Assembly (NCBI GenBank): GCA_004380135.1
Contig: QXCR01000028.1
Location: 62,001-126,000, forward strand
DNA from: Stemphylium vesicarium
Lineage: Eukaryota > Ascomycota > Dothideomycetes > Pleosporales > Pleosporaceae
DNA: 64,000 nucleotides
Direction of reading: 5' to 3'
Shown: one piece after another, positions 10,317 to 22,891 of the stretch
Position numbering within the stretch: the first letter of the stretch is position 1
Layout: every line of letters begins with the position of its first letter
Program-made: the position numbers and the translations under genes
The notes under the pieces: model-generated
Told to the model about the DNA's origin: nothing
The model's input: only the letters and a program-made list of their open reading frames with translations
Database searches by the model: none

Positions 10317-11764
10317 TCACCTTATCCCAAGTTCATCACCCCTCGAGTTCAGGCCTCCGGCGATCCTGACATCTGTCGAAAGTCGCCGCGGTCTCCCTTG
10401 GCTAAATTCTTGGAGTCGCGCCGACAGCGCTTCCCAATTCTCGCCTCGTGCAACACGTCCCAACACGACATCGTGGCCCGGCTGAACCAAAGGCAACGCA
10501 AAAGCCGTGGACAGGCGTATCGGTTGTGCCGAAACAGCTTCCATCGCAAGGTGCGCATAGCATACAGCTTCGTTCGCGTCGCCCGGTATGCCGATATCGT
10601 CTAGAGGCTTCGTTATAACGCTCTCGGGAAGCTCGGCTTCAAGGTAGTCTACGATTTTCGGGTTGCGCGCGCTTGGGCCGCTGATGAAGAGCTCGTCAAC
10701 TTCTTGGCCAGTCGGGAAGTTCGATGTGAGGAGTCTGCGATACTGCATCAAAATGTTGTCCGCTGTTATCCGCGTAGCGGTGGCGATGGTATCGGCGTTT
10801 GAGAGTCTTAGTAAGAGACAGTCATCGATGAGCCTTTGTGCTTCGTGGTCACCAAACATTTCTCGGGCTATAGTTGGCGAAGGTAGGTTGCGCGAGTAGT
10901 TATATGTCTCGAGGAATCGTCTCACGACGGCTTCATGGGGTTTCCCTCCTGCGGCGAATTTCCCGTCGTAATCGTGATGGTGGTTGTTCGAGGTGCAATA
11001 TTGCACGGCGTAGTCGATGAGCAAACTTCCTGGTCCGCAGTCGCGACGTCCTGTCTCTAGAGCGTCCTCGTCCGACCAAGGGGGGATGAAGTTGCAGTTC
11101 GCTAGCTCACCAATGGTGAGACATGCGCGGAACTTGTACAAGTGCCTTAGGTACAGCGTGTTGACGAAAGAGACTGGAGATGCCCGAGGTGTAAAGTGAC
11201 CGGCTTCCATAACGGCGAAATCGAAGACGGTGTTGACATTGATCTCGGCGGCGAGATTAGCGTTCCAGCCCAGGGGATGTGTGTTCAGGTCATCCGTCTC
11301 CGGTATGCCGAATTGTCTCAAGCATGGAATATGGGTGCCAATGAAATCTATGGACGCGAGCGGTATGCCGTGGTTCTCGCAAAATGTCTTGATTCCCTTG
11401 GAGAACATGTGGCCAAGCAGGGCATTCAGACGCGTCACTTCCGAAGGACTACGCTCGAGTTCGCGAAGGGAGGTAAGAAGGTAATTCAGGAGAACCGTCG
11501 AGGTAGGTATCGAGTCGTGCTGTTCACCGTTAACAACCACAGTGTATGGAGGTCCTGAGTACACACTTTGACCACTTTCAAGCATAGCGCTGCATGGGGA
11601 GACGCTTGCCGATACTTGACCAGCGCGCAATCGAGTTGGTTGAGCCCACTCCCGCTACAGACTCCCAGAATCTTTACCTCCAATGCATCCTGAGGACTGC
11701 ACATGGCCCCCTTGGCGTTGGGCACCAGTTTGCGATGGTCCGTTGCTGAGTCGTTGCGGCGCAT
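10317..11764 (-). CDS. Divergent AnmK/levoglucosan-kinase family protein, possible pseudokinase
   Basis: Exons 11567-11764 and 10317-11519 encode 466 residues. The 47-bp intron has a TTAAC branch site and restores alignment across the family. The ASKHA-fold family includes bacterial anhydro-N-acetylmuramic acid kinase and fungal levoglucosan kinase, which cleave a 1,6-anhydro ring while phosphorylating the sugar at C6. Family landmarks are present in order but altered: the SGTSxDGxD loop reads SGSGLNQLD (residues 37-45), HGQT reads HIPC (129-132), DFR reads DFA (166-168), GGQGAPL reads TPRASPV (176-182), and IGGIAN reads IGELAN (202-207). FDTGPGN reads RRDCGPGS, keeping the likely catalytic Asp at 226. 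The frame is fully open over 400 codons, so it is not simply a dead gene. Family membership is good; kinase activity is doubtful. Confidence 0.8.
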
Positions 11765-13528
11765 GCTAGACTTGTTCTTTCGATAGGCAAGGAGTGCTCT
11801 CGAGTGCCGCAGCTATAGCAGCGAGGTACAAGCAGTGGTGCTGAGTAGAGGATCCTCCAGGTGGTACCCGTCCAACAGCATTTACCTGACCGGTTCGGGT
11901 CGTATCTCGGGTATTCGACCCATCTGGACGTCTTGCGTAGAGGGGCGCACAACGGGCATGCTTACAAGGGAGGGCGAGGTATCCGGCGATGGTAATGGTT
12001 ACGTAGATTGGTCCCGAGTCTCCATCGTCTGCCGGAGATGCATAGTCACGTGCTGAACTTGGACACTTCGAGACAATTTTCGCGAAGGGGATTCGCTCGG
12101 GGCAAGATCCCGGCCGCGAAAATGACGTAGATACTGGAAAGCTACCAAATCAGTTTCTGACGGTACCCTTCAACAGAAGTTAACAAAGATTGATTTTGTT
12201 GGAGTCAGTACGAAGAACATCCACGCAGCACTGGTGTGACTCTTCAGCGCCAATTTGCTACTTCGTGCGGTGAGCGCCAAACACGTAGCATGTAAAGTGG
12301 GATACCTATGTGTATTGAGACCAGAGCTTTTCGGCCTTGCTAAATGGTGTGAGATAGCGAGGGAGCGGGGACAGCGCGCTGACACTACGCGCCGAGGATG
12401 TAGGAGCTGCGAGGTGGCATCAAAGAATCGTGAGATTTTAACGAATGAGTTAGCACCAGCAGTGCTGTCAACAGGTCACCCTGCGTGTTCGATGTGTGAC
12501 CCTCTCTGCATATGCACAGAGGTATCCCAAAGCTTGAGGGTGCAGAGTGTTCACTTGTCAATAACACGGGCTGGGCCAAGGGGCACTAGACATGCATGTA
12601 TTCTTCCAAGCTCGTGTGCTAACGCCGAGATGACCCTCCACATTGGGACTCTTCTGAGGCTAATGCCGTGATTCTGCATGCCCGTTGGCACCCGTCTTCC
12701 ACATACTTCTGAGTCAAGGACTATTCCCGACAACCACCCGTGTGTGGCTAAATCCTCAGACCACAGCGCCTTCGGCCCATCTGGCCAGCGGGTATGATCA
12801 GCAAGTTCGTCTAATGTTTCACATGCATGCAGCGAGGCAGACGGTGCGGGTCCCGTCAGCATGAGAGAACAATGCGGCGTGCCATGTTGATCCTGGGGTT
12901 ACGCGAGGCCTGACACTTAGTTCTAGACCGGACATACGCGCACGAGAGAACCTCTGTCTTGCAATAAAGTGCGAACCCGACTTGACCATATGGCTGTAGC
13001 CATAGAAATAATGCTCGGGACGATCAACCGAGTACTGCGTTCCGTGTACGGTATTCAACATGTGGCAAATACTTGATAAGCATGAGATCGACGGATGGGA
13101 TCAGAGACGGGCCCCACGGTAGGTCTTACAGTAGGGGCGGATGGAGTCGCGTTGGTTCATTAGAACCGTTGGGCAAGACATGTAACAGAAATCTCAAGGT
13201 GAAGTGATATACTTGACCGTCATATGTTGCATTACTAGTGTGTTGTCGTTTCATCGTGCGAGCTCCATCCTATTGTGACTGTGGCTGCACGCTTCGTGCG
13301 CAAAGTCAGGTTTCCAAACAGCGCCGCGCGGCAACTGTCGCCACGAGCTCCTGTGGAAGTATATCGGTGCCGTTGGAAAATTCACACGTATCCGAGAACT
13401 ACTGGAAGTAGCAGTTCTTGGTGAATGCTGAAAGCTATGCGTTGAAACGAGCCATCTTCATTGTGGGACACCGGGCGGATTCCTCGTACTGAGTGTAATG
13501 GATTGAGGTCGGTTGCACTCTTATTTCC
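11765..13528. other. Intergenic region, 1.8 kb, nothing recognised
   Basis: Open frames here are short, overlap on both strands and show no domain. The part next to 11764 should hold the promoter of the kinase-family gene. The part next to 13529 is the 3' flank of the Zn2Cys6 gene. Confidence 0.5.
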
Positions 13529-15606
13529 CTAGTGCTGCATTGGAGAAGTCAAAGACGAGGCGGCAGACACACCCCATTCAGATCTGAGTGCGTTGGTAAT
13601 CCATGTCGTTGGCCAGACGTGTTCCTTTTCGAACTTGGTCAGAATTTGGACTACCTGGTCCCTCTCCTTTGGGTCGCAGACTAGCGGCCCCCAGATGAAA
13701 ATTGTATGGCACACTGTGATCGCCAGTGGTACCGTTTCTGGTGAGCTCTTGCTAGCTCCGCAAATAGCTCTTGCATGCAACAAGATTTGGTGCTGCCTGG
13801 GTCAGTACTTGGCATGCTATCATAGAGCTGAGGAGGGGAGTCTTACGTCTGTGTCAGAGAGGCTGCCGACATTGCGGATCGCAAACTTCGGGCCGGGTCT
13901 GTAACGAAGCAGCATGATACAAGCAAAGTGATAGAAGCCAAATGACACGGCTGAAAGATTGGTAAGCAAATTGACGACCCCAGATTCTGTGGCTACTCAC
14001 CGTGCCAGTCGGCTGCGAACCAGATGTCAGGAAATGTTCCCTGGTCGCCAGCCGGACCTTCGTAAATGGTATTGAAGCCGGCTGGTCTGTCCTGCAGCCA
14101 AGTCTGAACAAGGTCCCAAAGCTCCTGCCAACGTCGCATCTTGTGAGACCTCTCGCCGTGCGGTTCGTTGCCGTCAAAACAGAAGTTCACGACGCGCGCA
14201 AGATTCCATGTCATCTGATTGGACCATGCCGTCTCTAACCTCAACCGAGCCAGGGGATGCGCATCTCGCATAGACCCTGGCGTTGGGTGCAACTGCAACG
14301 AGAAGTCGATATCGGGTGGCTGCTGGTTGATTGTGGCATTGTACAGGCATTGGCGTACGTAGACCCAGAAGGCAGCCTCGCGCAAGGTCGGCGCTGAAGG
14401 GTCTACAAAATGGTGTCCCTGCGAAGAGCGGATGATGGCCGAGCAACCTGCGAGGTGCTGCTCCTCATCAGAGCCAGTGCTTGACGGAACTACGACAATG
14501 TTAAACGAAGAAATAGACAAAACAGGGGCATTTGAAACCTACCGTTTAGCTGCTCATAGAAGCGTAGGATGACGATTGCGCACAGAAGAGTTTCGTCATG
14601 GCTGGCAGCATCCTCGTTTAATCGGTCGATCAGCAGGGCAATACAACGCTGGTAGGCATCGTCTGCTGTCGCATCCTTGCTACAATGGCGAGCGGCAAAC
14701 GAGAGAACGGCATGGCAAAGTACCGGGCACTTTTTCACCCTCTCCGGTACTCCAAGTGTGAACTGACGGGTTGCATCAGTGCAGTCAAGCCAACGGCCAA
14801 GATGCTCAGTATAGTGGTGCACTAACACAGCCTCTTCGTGCGTCAACGAAATGGGTATTGAAGAGTATCCCCTCGTGTCTTCCGGTACATTTGCAGGGTT
14901 GCCAGCGTGCGAAACCTTCTGCTGCATCCTTGCCCGGCTATGCGTCGGTAGAGTGCTCTCAGGCATCCCTTCGGCATCGTGCGACTGCAGCAAACTCGCC
15001 ACTGACACACCGCCTGTGGTTCTCTTTGGTCTTGGGATATAGTAGGGCGACTCTGGAGACAAGTGGGCCGTTGGCGAAGACATGCTGGTTGATGGGCCCT
15101 CCGAAGCCCCGTCGGCCCGGCTGTTTTTCCGGACATCTCTCGGTGAAGTGGCCCGGCTACGCCCTCCCTCGCTGGTACTATCCGCACGAACAATCGCTTC
15201 CTCTCTTTCGACGCCATCGACGCCATCGACTTCCATTGCATCCTTGGTTTCATTTTCGTCGTCCGTGCCGCCCGTGGCAGACTTGCTGGATGATGGTCCG
15301 CCGGGACGATAGTCCTTAAACTTGGTGTGTGGCTCTTCCCACTGACAAGGTCGATTCTTCTTGCCGCAGGCCTTGCATACCGGGCGAGTCTCGTCGCCTG
15401 ACCCTGTTAATACCATGAATGAGCACTCGGGAAGTTCACTTACACTTGACACGGCGTGCTCGACATGTAAGACTTTGTATACATCAGTGGGTTTCGTTGC
15501 CACGACCTTGGGGGATCCACTCACCAGCCGCTCCTGGAGCGGAATTTACTGTAGCAAGTCAGTCCATATCTTACATGCAAACCCTGGCCAAGAGACTTTA
15601 CCCCAT
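13529..15606 (-). CDS. Zn2Cys6 binuclear-cluster transcription factor
   Basis: Seven exons are proposed in transcript order: 15602-15606, 15525-15548, 15444-15472, 14543-15397, 14001-14489, 13847-13950 and 13529-13792, for 589 residues. Introns are 46-54 bp. Splicing of three tiny exons builds a canonical cluster: C10-x2-C13-x6-C20-x6-C27-x2-C30-x6-C37, including CRARRVKCDE and RPVCKACGKKNRPC. A Ser/Pro/acidic linker runs to about residue 190. A fungal-specific regulatory domain follows, with AAFWVYVRQCLYNATINQ and a conserved C-terminal region (FGFYHFACIMLLRY). The 5-nt first exon (ATG GG) is the weakest part; its 53-bp intron has a GTAAAG donor and CTGAC branch site. It is a nuclear DNA-binding activator or repressor; its targets are unknown. 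It sits near the sugar transporter and kinase-family gene. Confidence 0.85.
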
Positions 15607-18600
15607 ACGTGGAAATTCAAAGCTATTATTCGAATCGAGCTGTGCCTGTCGGGCTGTCAGTGACGTGCATGATGCCGTTCGTCTCGAGTTCAAGCCCCGT
15701 AGCGGGTGCCGTCATGAGTCGAGAGAAGTGCTAATCGTGAGCGTGCATACCACACACGTAATAATTACGCCTCTAGGCTCCTTCCTGCGCCGTCTGTTCT
15801 GTGCGTAAAGATTACAAAAGGAAGGTCATTGGTAGAAGCCAGTTGTAAATTCCCAGTGAGATCTAAAGGCGCTTGATCGTGGCCTGTGAGACCGGGGCAG
15901 GTGTGAGCTAACGTTCAATGTTATTGCTATTGAGGCGAGAGCGGCCACCCTTCGTTTGCGGCTTCGACTACATTAGTCATTTGTCGAACATTATGGCTTA
16001 TCCACTGACGTGCTGCAAAGGAGGCAGAGCCTATAACTTACCGAAAGGATGTCGTTCGATACACGGCACGTCAACTGGGCTGGCCGCGATCAAGGTGCAA
16101 CGTTCCCTTGTCTGCTTCCAGGCCCAATACTTTGTACTTAGCGAACCGCATTCATGCAATGCCCATGTATAATTCCATCATTGCCGTCATGTGCGGCTGA
16201 TCTTCGATACCGGAATTCATCCGCTTGATGCTGGTGATCCCTGCTAGGTGAACATCCACGCCGGCTCAAATTCCCGTAGCCAATCAGAGCAGCCAGAGCA
16301 CTGGAAGCTCGGATGCCATCTGCCACAAACCCCAAGCCTACGGATTCCGAGATGCCCACTATTTCGTGCATCGAGTAATTCTGCGTTTTCCAGACAAGAG
16401 CGTGATAACTCAACAGTTTAATGCTCCTGTCTAACCTGTCTGTCGGCGAAATCCCTCTTGAAAGGCCGTCAAAATGCTCCTAGTTCCAATGGTCTGATTC
16501 GTATCGAGAACCAATGTCTTCTCCAGTCATCGCGCAGTCAGCCTCTTGAGGCTGACAGATTGCTCTTTGATCCTTCTTTCGAGCAGTGTGCTCTCAACGA
16601 TTCATGAAACATGGCCCAGTGTACGATCCTTTTGCGACAGGGCTGACGTCCTCTCTGTCTTGAACAGCGTCGCCAAGAGTTGCTCAGATTATACCCAATC
16701 CTCGTTTCGAGATCTTGGACCAGGACTCCACACTTTGGTCACCAACTCGTCTCCGTTACGCGTTTGATGTATCGTTGCCAACCCACTGCGCTCGTAAACG
16801 CCGTCGCCATCTATGCATCCCCTAGCCGAGACTACCCGTGCTTCCAGCACGCTGGCCTCCCTACTCGTACCTACGCTCACCGAGAGCCGCAAGCCCCGAG
16901 CAACGATCTGACCGGACACGGGTCCTAGAAGAAAGAGACCTCGGGAAGCAGAGATTCCAGACCGACAAAGCTGAACGAGCATTCCGATTCATGGGCACAG
17001 CGCACATGGTCTCCCTGTCTTCTTCAACTGCAACAAGCATTATGAAGGCCGAAGACGACAGACTAGACGTGGTGTCTGGAGCGCTCTACCGTGTCGCAAG
17101 TTCCACAATGTCCCATGGACCGATCTCGCCAATCGGCATAGGGAGACAACCAGCGTGACACTTAGAGCCTGCAGAGCAATGCGGTCCATATAGGATGCAT
17201 GTTGCAAGGGGTGATCTATTATACCCCCCTGGACCAGGAAATATTCGCCTGCAACATAGCAGGAGTCTCGTGCACAGGTTTTGGAAGCGTTCAACCCCAC
17301 GAACTAGCCTCGCGTACATGTTGAAATCGCCGCTTTATATCAACAGTGATTCTCACACATCCTATACTGGAGGAGCGGAAAAGATCGTAGAGCAACGAGA
17401 TCTGCAAGCGTCAGCGCTAACAGAAATTTAACAAATGTGTAGGAAAGCCTCTCGATACTCCGATATGCTGCGCTGCCAGCTGGTGTGTCCTCAATGCTTA
17501 GGAAACCCACTTTGTCTTCCCACTCTCAATCGAACCCTACGCTTTCTCCGCACCGAGCTCTTATCCGCAGCACATACTACCCCGCTGGGTTTGGCGATGC
17601 CGCGTAGAATGTCGATCATCTGGAGGGACAGTAGCATTCGGACAGATAACAACCTCGCGCATCTGACCAAGACTGTCAAGTCGCAGGTAGGGCAAAAGAG
17701 ACACCCAAACAAGAACGGAGCGATGGCTGACCTCGACCCGACGCCGTTACCCCCTCTGCAGCCGTGGACATGACCTGAAAATACCTACTTGTTCCGCTAT
17801 TAGTAAAGAGTAAGAGGAGACCTCGGATGGCTTTCTGAAGGATGCAATGGCACATACCTCTTTTAATCGGCTACAGGAAGTACCACATAATTTTCAAATC
17901 GGACACCGTCGATATCGCCAAGTCGCCTCTTGCTCTTAACGATTCTGTATTTCACCCATAACGCTTGCAACACATCGCAATTTGGATCAGGCTCGAGGCC
18001 GCCGTCTCGCCTACGCACATATTACTAAACCCGGCACGGGAAAGAGCGCTACGCACGCTCCCAAAACCTTCACAACACACACGACTCTCGCATCTAACGG
18101 CAAAGAAGAACCAGAAAAATATCAACAGCGAGCATACAAATACACAGAAACCGAGTTCAAGTATTCGATATTTGAACATGTTGCACATCTACGTAAAGCG
18201 TCATGCAAGCCATGGATCGCGCAGAAGCCGTCCCCTACACCGGGGCCGTGGGATCGAATTCTCTCCGCTGGATCGGGATCTGAGGGGGGAAATCGCATGG
18301 ACCACAGGGATGGCATTTAGCATCACCACCAAGATCGCGTAGAACAACCAATCGATCCGCACACATACAACCCCAGTTCGGCTCACTATAATCGGCTGGC
18401 GTGCGACGGTCCGAAACAACTCGATACGAAACGAGATTGGTCCAGCGGAAAGGCGCGCTTCCCGCGCAGAAGGGCAGAGTTCACATCGACAGGGTCTATT
18501 GATATAGGGGGCGGGTTACCTACCTTGCCTCGTGCGCCAAGTTACATTGCGTGGCTTGGGGATGGGAAGTGGGGATATGTTATCGATCTTGGGTTTGCCT

Positions 18601-19808
18601 CAGTGATCCGCGGAGTCGGAACTGCTCAAGTAGGTATGGTTAATTTCAGGCTAAAGGTAAACTCGACGTCCGATTCTCAGGGACGGGAGAGAGCGCCTAG
18701 GCCATACAGTGAGATGGGTTCGCTGTCACATGTCTACGACTTCGATTGGATTATCGTGGGCATGGGGATTCGCGTCGGTGTATCGTCGGATACCTCACCG
18801 GATTACCAATTTCGTGCCTGGAATCGCTCCTGTTAGTACTGTCGGTAGATCCATGACGAGGATCGACTCGTGATCGGCATGCCTCTGTGGCAACATAGTT
18901 CATGTCACAACTTGTATACATGCTCTGTGCATAGAGAGGTACCTCTAGTAGTAGTGTGGTAGAGGCGAGCCACCCGGAAGAGTCACTGCACAAGTGATCG
19001 TCTGCTGGCCACCTCCAAGCACTGAAATTGCGCTCACTGCGTTCTAGACCACATCGTGGTAACGCTGCGATGCTTGGTAGGTTATCAGTAGAGTAATGGA
19101 ATCAAAGATGAACTCCTTTTGCAAACTGCAGCTCGTCAGGCAGTTTAACGATAGGTCCAGACTTGATCCTCTCATTTTCCGATACCGATTAGTAAACGTT
19201 CACATGATGCGAAGATGCGCGGATACAGACTGCTTCCACCCTCGCTGACTATACGCTATCTATCTTCTCCGTCCATCATCTTAAACACACTTCACTCGGA
19301 CCTCTCGCTGTATCAAACCCTTGATCTCTACAACCACACCATTTCAAGAGCCACTCACAGAGTGCCGAGATTGCACACCCAAAACAATGCTCATCCACAT
19401 ACCATTGCAATACTTGTCGCCTTCCTCTTCATCACTCCTGACCACTACTTCGCGATTAATGGTACCAACCTGCGCTATCTGCGCCGCATGATCCAGCCTC
19501 AACACGCAATCATGTGTACATCTGAAATACAGAGTAGCGGGTGCCAGACCTTCATCCTTGCAACCAAACCGAGGGATGCAGATGAACTACGCCAGCGTCC
19601 GATCCATTACTTGCATCTGAAAAGTGTGGCCTAGTTGTCTGAGCCAAATTAAAACGAACTTGTTACAAGATGACTTTCATCTTTTTATTGAAGATGTGCC
19701 ATTTTTTCATTCCAATAGTCGCTCATGTGCGGCGACAATCGATCCGTATTTGGCGGGGTTTAATACACGATACAAATAATACATAATTGTCCTTATACAA
19801 CATTCATT
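15607..19808. other. Gene-poor region, 4.2 kb
   Basis: No gene is supported on either strand. Scattered open frames of 60-140 codons (for example 17435-17773 and 18525-18836) lack domains and coding-like codon use. A few encode hydrophobic stretches by chance, such as 17952-18188 on the minus strand. Confidence 0.5.
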
Positions 19809-20582
19809 TTAAAATCCTCTCTCCTTCAAGAAGGCATCAATCTCGCCCTTAAAGTGGCCCTTGATAACGACCTGGTTTGTAAGGCTGTTGACCTTGACAT
19901 CCTCATTCTTCCTATTCAGGAAGACTCTCAGTTCATCCCTCAGCGCCGACGCATCTCCAGTGATTCTCCGTATTGTGGTCTGATGCAGGTTGCCGCCGCG
20001 CTTATAGTCTGTGTAGATGGGCAGGTTGTTGGTCGCTGATCTTGAGACATGGTATTTGGGCGGCGGGAGAGATAGCTTGGGGGCGAGTAGTGTCTTTGGC
20101 TTCTTGGGCGACTTTTGCTTCAGTGTTGAGGTAGTGTTCGCTGCGTCTCGGGGCGCGGCAGTGGGCGCGGGGGCGACGTCATCGGCTTTTGTGGGTGTCG
20201 CTTGCGATGCGGGGCTTGTTGGCTTGTTGTCGGCGCGCGGGTGCTTGGAGGGGAGAGTAGGCTTTTCCTCTGGTGGTTGCGCGCTGTCGCCTTCGGTAAG
20301 GGACTCTGCTGCTGCGAGGTCGGCGGCGCGCTGGGCTTCTTGGGGTGACGATGGGTGCTCCGAGGAAGCGTTTGGAGGGAGGGAGGGTTGGCGGATGGGG
20401 TTAGCATCTGGCGGGGGCTCTATTTATTATCAGTCGCTACTCAAAATATCTATAGACGCATACGACTTACGCTCTGCTTGCCATGGTCTCGCGGTCGAGA
20501 AGCGGAAGTGCTGGCGGGGTGCGACTACTCGTGGAGCAGCCAATGGCCTCAGTAGAGGGACGAAAGATTGTAGCCGAGGCAT
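19809..20582 (-). CDS. Mitochondrial large ribosomal subunit protein mL49 (Img2 family)
   Basis: Exons 20471-20582 and 19809-20419, with a 51-bp intron, encode 240 residues. The N-terminus is rich in Arg, Ala and hydrophobic residues without acids (MPRLQSFVPLLRPLAAPR), as expected for a mitochondrial presequence. A Pro/Ala/Lys-rich linker spans about 38-155. The C-terminal Img2/mL49 domain begins KYHVSRSATNNLPIYTDYKR and ends in VNSLTNQVVIKGHFKGE and a terminal GF. It is a structural protein of the mitochondrial ribosome. It is divergent from eIF3e with 262 bp between the start codons. Confidence 0.9.
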
Positions 20583-20844
20583 TGCAGTATACAGGAAGTT
20601 GATAATTGCACAGAGAAGGACTTCACAGTGGCCAAAGATATGCAGCAGGGCAATGACGCTGCAAGCTTCTGTCGTGAATTGCGGCTCAACACCAGAAGTT
20701 TAGCGTACAGGGGTCCTCGCTTGCGCACAGTCTTTTTCCCTCGACAACCCCACCACCGCCGCCGCCGACATAACGAATTTCGCGTCCGCCCTACATCTTC
20801 ACCCACACCCCCGCCGCCGACTTTTATCGCGACAACCACCCAAC
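20583..20844. promoter_or_regulatory. Compact divergent promoter for mL49 and eIF3e
   Basis: These 262 bp separate two opposite start codons. A C-rich stretch with CCACC/CCGCC repeats lies at about 20745-20840 directly upstream of the eIF3e ATG, and the start itself sits in an AACATGG context. No TATA element is evident. Confidence 0.5.
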
Positions 20845-22256
20845 ATGGCGGATTCCACGGCAAACGTCGCCGAGCAGTACTCGCTCCTCCCCAAGCTTAT
20901 GCCCAACCTCGACCGTCACCTCGTCTACCCGCTCCTCAACTTCTCCAGCGATGAAGAGGCCGAACAGACCGTCGAGCAGAAGAAGCTCCTCCTCGAGCTT
21001 CTCAAGCCCACCAACATGACGGATTTCGTCGGACAACTGCACCAGGAAGTCCACGGCCTCGACGACATGTCGGACGAGTTCAAGAAAAAGCGCGAGGAAG
21101 TGCTGCAGAAGCGCGACCAGCTCGAGGAGGCCACCAGCAAGATCAGCGGACTCCTGGATGACGAGAACGTCGTCACCAACCTCCGGAGCGACAAGCAGCA
21201 GAACTTGGCCTACTTGAAGGAAAGCCATGGTGTCGAGATGGACATGGTCAATCAGCTGTTGGAGTTTGGCCAGTTCCAGTACTCGTGCGGTGTCTACCCG
21301 CATGCCGCTGAGCTGCTCTACCGCTTCAGGGTCTTGGTGCGTGTTTAATACCGAATATCTCAGCAAACGGTGACTAACAATAACTTAGACCACCGACGGC
21401 GACAAGGAGCGCGAAGCTACCTGGGGTAAGCTCGCCTGCGAGATCCTCTCCGTCAACTGGGACTCGGCCATGGAGGAGATCAACAAGCTCAAGGAGATCA
21501 TCGACACGCGCCTCTTCAACAACCCGCTCGCACAACTCCAGCACCGCACCTGGTTGATCCACTGGTCGCTCTTCCCCCTCTTCAACCACGAAACCTCGCG
21601 CGAAACTCTCACCGACATGTTCTTCTCCCCCGCATACATCAACACCATCCAGACAAACTGCCCATGGATCCTGCGCTACCTCGCTGCCGCCGTCATCACC
21701 GGCCGAAACCGTGGCAGAAACTCGAACCAGTACCAGAAGCAGCTCAAGGACCTGATCCGCATTGTGCGACAAGAGGGCTACGAGTACAGCGACCCCGTCA
21801 CCGACTTCATCAAGGCCCTGTACATCGACTTTGACTTTGAGGAGGCACAGAAGAAGCTTGGCGAGACCGAGGAGATTCTGAAGAACGACTTCTTCTTGCT
21901 CGGTGCTGCAGACCAGTTTGTCGATGCCGCGAGACATCTCATCTCCGAGAGCTACTGCAAGATTCACCAGAGAATCGACATCAAGTAAGCCACTTCACTG
22001 GCACATCCCTTGCCCATGATTTTTCTTACTAACATCTTCCAGGGATCTCTCGACCCGTCTCGGCCTCTCCCAGGACGAGGGTGAGAAATGGATCGTCAAC
22101 CTCATCCGCGACACTCGCGTAGACGCAAAGATCGACTACCAAGCCGGTACAGTCGTCATGAACCACCCACCACAATCCGTCTACCAACAAGTCATCGAGC
22201 GAACAAAGGGTGGTTTCTTTAGGACCCAGGTCCTGAGCGCCGCTGTTGCGAAATGA
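20845..22256 (+). CDS. INT6: Translation initiation factor eIF3 subunit e (INT6)
   Basis: Exons 20845-21336, 21389-21984 and 22043-22256 encode 433 residues; introns are 52 and 58 bp. The eIF3e N-terminal helical repeat domain opens with LLPKLMPNLDRHLVYPLLNF, and the PCI domain occupies roughly residues 220-400. WILRYLAAAVI and the C-terminal winged helix (DYQAGTVVMNHPPQSVYQQV) are highly typical. The protein is a cytoplasmic subunit of eIF3, bridging 40S ribosomes and mRNA recruitment. Its length matches the family (about 430-450). It is convergent with CWH43. Confidence 0.96.
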
Positions 22257-22891
22257 GCGTAGTTTTTTCTTTCCAAAGAAATCTCCGTACGTTTTCGTTT
22301 TTATGGCAGTTTAAAGGGGGAAAAGTGAACCGCTTCTGGGGAGGTCAATGATGTAGGGGAGAAAGGGAGGGTGTTTGATGATGACGATGATGACAATCAT
22401 GAGAATGAATGCCATGATCTATCTACAATGGAAGCGCGGGGAAAAAAGTATGGCCAAGGGGACTTGTCTAGGTTTCAGACGTAACCGGCGTGAAGGGGGA
22501 TTCTGTTTTTTTTGGCACCAATTGCATGTATGCCTAGTTTTACGGCGTCCATCATGGGCTTCATACACATACATGTGTACAGGGAGCCCTATGTCTACGC
22601 GACAGCAGCATATGCTGTTTTCCCATAGGGACACGAATGGACAAATCATTTCAAGCCACGATCGAGGGGAAACTGGGCAAAGTTTAATCGCATCAGGGAA
22701 AGCATGTACAAACCAGACATGAGGGGAGAAAAATAAAGTGCATAGGAAGATACCAGACATCTCTTCTTCAAACGACAGAATATTGTACACTATCCTATAC
22801 ATACACACTTTTCACTTCCGCCTCCAGCAGCACAGCTCTGCTATCTCCATACCAACCCTCCTGCCATTCTCTCTTCCCCGATACCCCGGAT
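22257..22891. other. Convergent 3' region between eIF3e and CWH43
   Basis: These 635 bp hold the 3' ends of two facing genes. No additional gene is supported. An open frame of 129 codons on the minus strand (22419-22808) has no recognisable feature and lies in the CWH43 3' flank. Confidence 0.5.

Noticed and set aside
11196..11558. 120-codon plus-strand frame
   Set aside because: It is entirely antisense to the kinase-family gene.
17952..18419. Hydrophobic minus-strand frames that might be small membrane proteins
   Set aside because: They are short, with no conserved motif, and stops interrupt any joined version.
21374..21967. 197-codon minus-strand frame
   Set aside because: It is the antisense shadow of eIF3e exon 2, open because of codon bias.
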